A DNA stretch of 10,166 nt, from positions 1 through 10,166 of the forward strand of contig DHIZ01000404.1 of the NCBI GenBank assembly GCA_002404055.1. The letters are read 5' to 3'. The position numbers were made by a program, and so were the translations under genes. Position 1 is the stretch's first letter. Each line of letters begins with the position of its first letter. The notes under the pieces are model-generated. The model worked only from the letters and a program-made list of their open reading frames with translations. It made no database searches and was not told where the DNA came from. This DNA is from Chloroflexi bacterium UBA4733. GTDB lineage: Bacteria > Chloroflexota > UBA4733. Below are positions 6,850 to 10,166 of this stretch, piece after piece.

Positions 6850-7788
6850 TTAGGTAACTCCTTGATCAGCCCGGTTCTCCTTCACACGGCCGCGCCAAGG
6901 CAGGTGGACCAGGCGACGCAGTGATCTGCCTTCATGGTCATGCTCGACAGACTTGTCGATGCTGTCGGTACCGGCGGCCGTCCCCTGTTCATCGGCGCTG
7001 CCATGGCTGAGCAGCGCACCGGTGAGTATCATTCTGAGCCGGCCTTCGTCCAGGTTGCGGGTGAGTTGCCCGCTGATGGCGACGGAAATCGTGCCGCTCT
7101 CTTCGGAGACGACCAGGGCCACGGCATCGCTGACTTCGCTGATGCCCAGCGCAGCACGGTGGCGGGTACCGAACTGTTCGGCTTCCGATACCTCATCGGA
7201 GAGCGGAAAGAGGCAGTGGGCGGCGACGATGCGATCGCCCCGTATGATCACCGCGCCGTCGTGCAGCGGAGCATTCGTGAAGAAAATGTTGAGCAGCAGG
7301 CTGGCGTTGACCTGGGCATCCAACTGCTCGCCGCGGGCGATGATGTCGTTCAACCCGGTCTCCCGCTCGATGGCGATCAGTCCGCCGTAGCGGCGTTCGG
7401 AGAGGCGCACCGTTGCCTCGCAGACCTGGTCGATCGTGCGCGTGGCCGAATGGGACTGGCTGGTGCCCAGCGCCGTGAGTGGTCGCTGGATGATCGTGCT
7501 GGTGCGCCCCAGTTGCTCCAGGAGCCTGCGCAGTTCGGGTTGGAAGATAATGGGGATGGCGACCAGCAGCGCCGGCAGGGCCAACTGCAGCAGCCAGCCC
7601 AACACCTCCAGTCGCAGAAATTTGACCAGCACGAAGAGGCCGATCAGGACGGCGATACCGATGAGGATCTGGTCGGCCCTCGTGCCCTGAATCAGCATGA
7701 GCAGGCCGTAAATGATCAGGGTGACGGACATCACGTCGACGATGGAGCCCCATGTGACCTGTGTGAGCAAGCGAGAGAGTTCAGCCAT
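6850..7788 (-). CDS. cdaA: Membrane diadenylate cyclase (CdaA, DisA_N domain)
   Basis: Makes cyclic di-AMP from two ATP; the messenger controls osmolyte and potassium homeostasis in the bacteria studied. Three hydrophobic helices lie at about residues 20-33, 40-57 and 61-82, followed by the conserved linker IFQPELRRLLEQLGR. The DAC domain spans about 115-262 and has the DGA motif in LHDGAVII (177-179), the RHR motif in GTRHRAALG (209-211) and the conserved SEESGTISVA strand, so the active site looks complete. The 312-aa length exceeds Bacillus CdaA (about 273) through a charged, probably disordered C-terminal extension of about 50 residues. The ATG at 7788 begins 3 nt after the TPR gene stop, and the YbbR gene follows. 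The ribosome binding site is weak (GGGGG about 8 nt upstream), so coupling to the TPR gene is likely. Confidence 0.95.
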   Translation of the reverse strand: MAELSRLLTQVTWGSIVDVMSVTLIIYGLLMLIQGTRADQILIGIAVLIGLFVLVKFLRLEVLGWLLQLALPALLVAIPIIFQPELRRLLEQLGRTSTIIQRPLTALGTSQSHSATRTIDQVCEATVRLSERRYGGLIAIERETGLNDIIARGEQLDAQVNASLLLNIFFTNAPLHDGAVIIRGDRIVAAHCLFPLSDEVSEAEQFGTRHRAALGISEVSDAVALVVSEESGTISVAISGQLTRNLDEGRLRMILTGALLSHGSADEQGTAAGTDSIDKSVEHDHEGRSLRRLVHLPWRGRVKENRADQGVT

Positions 7789-7791
7789 GCG

Positions 7792-9546
7792 CTAGCCCCC
7801 GGCGGCAGGGCCCGGCGTCGCTGCCTCCATACTGTTGCTCAATTGCCGCAGGCGCGCCGCCACTGCCTTGTCCTGCGGGCGGCGTGCGGACAGTTGCCGG
7901 TACACCATGAGCGCTTCCTGCTGTCGACCTTCCCGGCTCAGGATCGCCGCCAACTGTTCGTAGGCCCAGGCGTCATCGGGCTGTAGTACCATGAGCTGCG
8001 TCAACGCCGCCACGGCTGCTGCCGGACTGTCTTGTTGCCGGCTGAGCAGGTACGTGGTCAGAGAGCGGAGTGTCCTGCCCGCAAGGTCGGGCCGGCCGTG
8101 GCGTAAGCAGAAGCCGACAAAGTGCTCCTGCACTTGCGCGTTGCCGGGGGCCTGGCGCATCAAGCGGTCGTAGGTGCGGAGGGCCGCCGATAGGTCGTCC
8201 ATTTCGTCGTAGATTTGCGCGGCACGGAGCAGCCACTCGACGGACGGCTCTCGTCCCTGGCGCACGGCAATATCGGCTGCCCAGATGAGTTCCTGGGCTC
8301 CCTCGGCGGGCCGTCCCCGGCGAAGAAGGTGTTCGCCGTAGGCGGCGCGTCCATCGGCCAGTTCGGGAATCTGGGTAACGGCCATGGCCCAGAAAGCCAG
8401 AGCCATCTCGGACCGGCCACCGGCTTGCAGCCGGGCGTCGGCAGCGCGCAACACCGCCAGCGCCTCCTGGGGCTGCCCCGCCCGATGCAGCACACCGGCC
8501 AGCGCGAGGGCGGTACTGGAGCGACCGGAGTCGATCGCCAGCAGGCGGCGATACAGCGCTTCGGCCCGCTTCCACTGTGCTGTGGCCGCCGCCTCCGCCG
8601 CCAGGTCGCGGAGCTCGGCGGCGGCTTCCGTCGTGTCACCGTCTTCCAGCCAGCGAGCGACAGCCTGTTCGCGCAGTGCCGAGTCGCCGACGATGCGGCC
8701 GAGCAGTCGCCGGGTCGGCGCCAGGTCAGCGCACGGTTCGCGCAGGAGCGCGACGGCTTCGATGGACCGGAGCAAGGCGATCGCGGCCACCGGTTGGTCC
8801 GCGCTGACGTAGCCGGCGGCGATGTCGATGAAGGGCCGCAGGCTCATGCTGTCGAGCGCCAGGGCATCGTAGGAGGCATCGAGCGCGGCAAACACGAGGC
8901 CGTGCGCCAGATATTGCCGGGCCTCGGAGAGCAAATCGCTGAACGGCCGCAGGGGAACGGCGTCCTCAGCCTCTTCCGCCGCTTCGATTTCCGCTCGCCG
9001 GGTAACAAATTCCTGCGTGTGGCGTTGCTCCAGGCGGCGGGTCTGGTCAGCGAGGTCGCGCCGATTGTAGCGTAGCAGCAGACTGTTGAGCGCGCTGTAC
9101 AGGACCGAGGCGCGGATGCTGTCGCCGGTACCCCGCGCTGCCTCGGCGCTGATTTCGTAGACGTCCATCAGCATGGGGAGCTCGTGCGGGGTGACGGCGG
9201 AGAGGTCCAGCGACTCGATCAGCCGGCTACTCTGGTCCAACGCCGTCTGGTAGTCTCCGGCCTCCAGGTGGGCGCGCGTCAGTTCCTGCCATGCCGCTGA
9301 CTCGTCGGCCTTATCGACGACGGGAGCCAGCAAGCGGATAGCGTCCTTGGGCCGCCCTTGCAGCCGGTAGGCGCGTGCCAATTCGATCAGGATTGCCGGG
9401 TCTTTGCCGCCCAACTCCACGGCGCGCTCCAGCAAGGGGAGTGCGCCTTCGCGGTCGCCCCGCAGGATACGCAATAGCCCCTGTTCGGAAAGCGCGTTAA
9501 CGTCGCCCGCAGGTGCTGGGGCGACCACGCTGTCTGCTGCCCGCAC
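7792..9546 (-). CDS. TPR-repeat protein, first gene of the c-di-AMP operon
   Basis: A 584-aa solute-facing protein made almost entirely of tetratricopeptide helices. Three clear repeats lie at about residues 15-115 (for example EGALPLLERAVELGGKDPAI and PKDAIRLLAPVV). A less regular helical middle contains an acidic EAAEEAEDA segment (about 193). Another block of repeats covers about 325 to 570 (KRAEALYRRLLAIDSG, QEALAVLRAAD, SAALRTYDRLMRQAPGN, QEALMVYRQLSARRPQD). No signal peptide or membrane helix is visible, so it is probably a cytoplasmic scaffold. The start is a GTG at 9546. A stop lies upstream in frame at 9570, no other standard start lies between, and GAGGTGG is rather far (about 15 nt). 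Only 3 nt separate it from cdaA, so it is co-transcribed. Its partner is unknown; contact with the cyclase is an inference from position. Confidence 0.88.
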   Translation of the reverse strand: MRAADSVVAPAPAGDVNALSEQGLLRILRGDREGALPLLERAVELGGKDPAILIELARAYRLQGRPKDAIRLLAPVVDKADESAAWQELTRAHLEAGDYQTALDQSSRLIESLDLSAVTPHELPMLMDVYEISAEAARGTGDSIRASVLYSALNSLLLRYNRRDLADQTRRLEQRHTQEFVTRRAEIEAAEEAEDAVPLRPFSDLLSEARQYLAHGLVFAALDASYDALALDSMSLRPFIDIAAGYVSADQPVAAIALLRSIEAVALLREPCADLAPTRRLLGRIVGDSALREQAVARWLEDGDTTEAAAELRDLAAEAAATAQWKRAEALYRRLLAIDSGRSSTALALAGVLHRAGQPQEALAVLRAADARLQAGGRSEMALAFWAMAVTQIPELADGRAAYGEHLLRRGRPAEGAQELIWAADIAVRQGREPSVEWLLRAAQIYDEMDDLSAALRTYDRLMRQAPGNAQVQEHFVGFCLRHGRPDLAGRTLRSLTTYLLSRQQDSPAAAVAALTQLMVLQPDDAWAYEQLAAILSREGRQQEALMVYRQLSARRPQDKAVAARLRQLSNSMEAATPGPAAGG

Positions 9547-9595
9547 TGTACTGATCTTGGGCCACCTCTACCTTGCCCACATGCCACGTCCTGCC

Positions 9596-9624
9596 ATCCT
9601 ACCGTGCCACCCGCTCCATTGCAA
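9596..9624 (-). promoter_or_regulatory. Candidate promoter of the TPR-cdaA-cdaR operon
   Basis: On the minus strand TTGCAA (9619-9624) and TAGGAT (9596-9601) are spaced by exactly 17 nt. Each matches four of six consensus bases. The -10 overlaps the stop codon of the DAHP synthase remnant, and the predicted start near 9589 leaves a leader of about 40 nt before the GTG at 9546. A sequence-only prediction. Confidence 0.4.
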
Positions 9625-9919
9625 TGCAAAACGGCTGTTCGTCATCCCCCATCCGCTTTCCCTCTAAAGTCAGGTAGGGTGGCAGCCGGCGGCAGAGGGC
9701 CTGGAACTCCCTGGGCGTCAGGCTTTGCTTGCCGTCGCAGAGGGCTGTCGATGGGTCGGAATGGACTTCCAGGATCAACCCATCGGCGCCGGCGCTCACG
9801 GCGGCACAACTCATGGTGGGCACGAGGTCGGCGCGGCCGGTGCCATGACTCGGGTCAGCGATGACCGGTAGGTGCGTTTCCAGATGGGCGAGCGCAATTG
9901 CAGTGGCTGCTGGGGGCGG
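9599..9919 (-). pseudogene. 3' third of a type I-beta DAHP synthase, 5' part missing
   Basis: The intact enzyme joins phosphoenolpyruvate and erythrose 4-phosphate in the first step of aromatic amino acid synthesis. The open frame (106 codons, stop TAG at 9601-9599) reads like the C-terminal third of the family: [19 protein letters not shown], then [20 protein letters not shown] and DGKQSLTP. Three of the four metal ligands of the family are present: His in DPSHG, Glu in EVHS and Asp in CDGKQSL. The Cys ligand and the substrate-binding N-terminal two thirds are absent. Upstream of about codon 7 the similarity stops, and an in-frame TAA lies at 9922-9920. The first standard start is a GTG at 9823, which would give only 74 aa. 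It cannot be a working DAHP synthase alone. Gene decay, a deletion, or an assembly join are all possible. Identification of the family is firm; the cause is not. Confidence 0.8.
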
Positions 9920-9929
9920 TTAGCCGCCC
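9914..9929 (-). other. GC-rich hairpin at the end of the Trp-rich frame
   Basis: On the minus strand GGGCGG and CCGCCC form a perfect 6-bp stem around a CTAA loop. The TAA stop of the Trp-rich leader frame lies in the loop and descending side. No T-run follows, so it is not a textbook intrinsic terminator. It is the candidate 3:4 stem of an attenuator. Confidence 0.45.
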
Positions 9930-10045
9930 TGTACTCCCATCGCCACGACGTGCGGCCGGTAGCTAAACCAGCGCCAGCACCACGTCGCAGCGACGCACCG
10001 CGCCGCCGGTATCACGGTTCCACGACTCCAAATAGTGCGGCGCAT
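9920..10045 (-). CDS. Putative Trp-rich attenuator leader peptide, 41 aa
   Basis: An ATG at 10045-10043 opens 41 codons ending at TAA 9922-9920. Trp is at residues 6, 22, 24 and 26, with the core TWCWRWFSY holding three Trp plus Phe and Tyr. In trp-type attenuation a ribosome stalls on such codons when charged tRNA is scarce and selects an antiterminating RNA fold. Supporting context: a strong promoter 13 nt upstream (an almost leaderless transcript), alternative stems downstream, and an aromatic-pathway gene remnant next. Against it: the overlapping frame with stop at 9963 reads CDVVLALV here, and GTG/CTG-rich Val/Leu codons give TGG when shifted by one base, so the Trp cluster could be a shadow. 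No strong ribosome binding site is present. Confidence 0.4.
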   Translation of the reverse strand: MRRTIWSRGTVIPAARCVAATWCWRWFSYRPHVVAMGVQGG

Positions 10046-10166
10046 TGCCGCTGTTGCGAATGTAGCAGAAGTGGGGGGAGGTGTCAAATTCCGCCAAGAT
10101 CTCGTGACACAAGTCCGCCGCAAAGGCATATAAGCGACCGAGCCCCGTAGGGGCAGGCCCCCGTGC
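9963..10166 (-). CDS. Alternative reading: 3' end of an unknown gene, cut by the window edge
   Basis: A frame open from the window edge to TAG 9965-9963 gives 67 residues with protein-like composition, including LYAFAADLCHEILAEFD and YIRNSGNAPHYLESWN. I do not recognise the family. It overlaps the Trp-rich leader frame shifted by one base and contains the TTGACA/TACATT promoter, so probably only one of the two readings is real. The first 25 bases resemble a dispersed GC-rich repeat rather than coding DNA, and the only standard start after them is a TTG at 10112, which would leave 49 residues. It may be a gene fragment, a chance open frame, or a true gene end. Confidence 0.3.
   Translation of the reverse strand, partial: ARGPAPTGLGRLYAFAADLCHEILAEFDTSPHFCYIRNSGNAPHYLESWNRDTGGAVRRCDVVLALV
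10059..10087 (-). promoter_or_regulatory. Strong sigma70-type promoter upstream of the Trp-rich frame
   Basis: On the minus strand TTGACA (10082-10087, six of six consensus bases) is followed after exactly 17 nt by TACATT (10059-10064, four of six). TGC directly before the hexamer makes an extended -10. The predicted start lies near 10052, about 7 nt before the ATG at 10045. This is the best consensus promoter I see in the window. Confidence 0.55.
10142..10166. repeat. Edge of a GC-rich palindromic, REP-like element
   Basis: GCCCC (10142-10146), GGGGC (10150-10154) and GCCCC (10157-10161) can form two alternative 5-bp hairpins. The pattern GTAGGGGCAGGCCCCCGTGC resembles short dispersed intergenic palindromes I associate with Chloroflexota-like genomes. 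It runs off the window, so its full length is unknown. Confidence 0.35.

Noticed and set aside
6934..7986. 350-aa plus-strand frame
   Set aside because: Antisense shadow of cdaA and the TPR gene; low-complexity Asp/Gly/Gln composition and no domain signal.
8215..9075. 286-aa plus-strand frame
   Set aside because: Antisense shadow of the TPR gene, which has clear repeats on the other strand.
9963..10040. T-box riboswitch, suggested by TGGAACCGTG on the minus strand
   Set aside because: The flanking bases do not form the required antiterminator helices, and the leader (about 130 nt) is too short for stem I plus antiterminator.
9920..10129. Longer 69-aa version of the Trp-rich frame
   Set aside because: Its start lies upstream of the predicted promoter, and the extra N-terminal residues look like noncoding shadow; only the ATG at 10045 fits the promoter.
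1..10166. CRISPR arrays, insertion sequences, rRNA
   Set aside because: No regularly spaced repeats, transposase-like frames or rRNA sequence were seen.

Overview
High-GC bacterial DNA with dense gene packing. A Chloroflexota (Thermomicrobia-like) origin is my best guess. The reasons are a secreted-type Thr-Pro-rich tail on a YbbR protein, a tandem UspA protein, a membrane CdaA-type diadenylate cyclase, a type I-beta DAHP synthase remnant and a tRNA gene without an encoded CCA. This is inference from gene content, not a taxonomic proof.

Left part (1-3730), mostly plus strand. The left edge may hold the 5' end of a minus-strand gene (start at 120). It is followed by an intergenic stretch (121-395) with a 42-nt imperfect hairpin. 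Next come a tandem universal stress protein (396-1310), a soluble three-PAS histidine kinase with no adjacent response regulator (1408-3360), and a small orphan reading frame of 81 aa (3485-3730).

Middle and right part (3862-9546), all minus strand. Read in transcription order it holds a TPR protein (9546-7792), the diadenylate cyclase CdaA (7788-6850), its YbbR-domain partner CdaR (to 5427), a 3-hydroxyacyl-CoA dehydrogenase (to 4388), a 124-aa proline-rich protein overlapping it by one base, and a tRNA-Trp(CCA) with its own extended -10 promoter. The TPR-cdaA-cdaR block is a c-di-AMP synthesis module without the glmM gene that follows it in Firmicutes. A convergent zone between the small orphan ORF and the tRNA (3731-3861) carries a cluster of TTGGAC repeats and a hairpin.

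Right edge (9599-10166), minus strand. The last third of a type I-beta DAHP synthase remains, with the first two thirds missing. Just upstream lie a TTGACA-17-TACATT promoter and a 41-codon frame with clustered Trp codons, followed by alternative hairpins. This is the layout of a tryptophan attenuator, now joined to a decapitated aromatic-pathway gene. A competing reading is that this DNA is the 3' end of an unknown gene whose shifted frame happens to look Trp-rich. This edge is the most interesting part of the window.
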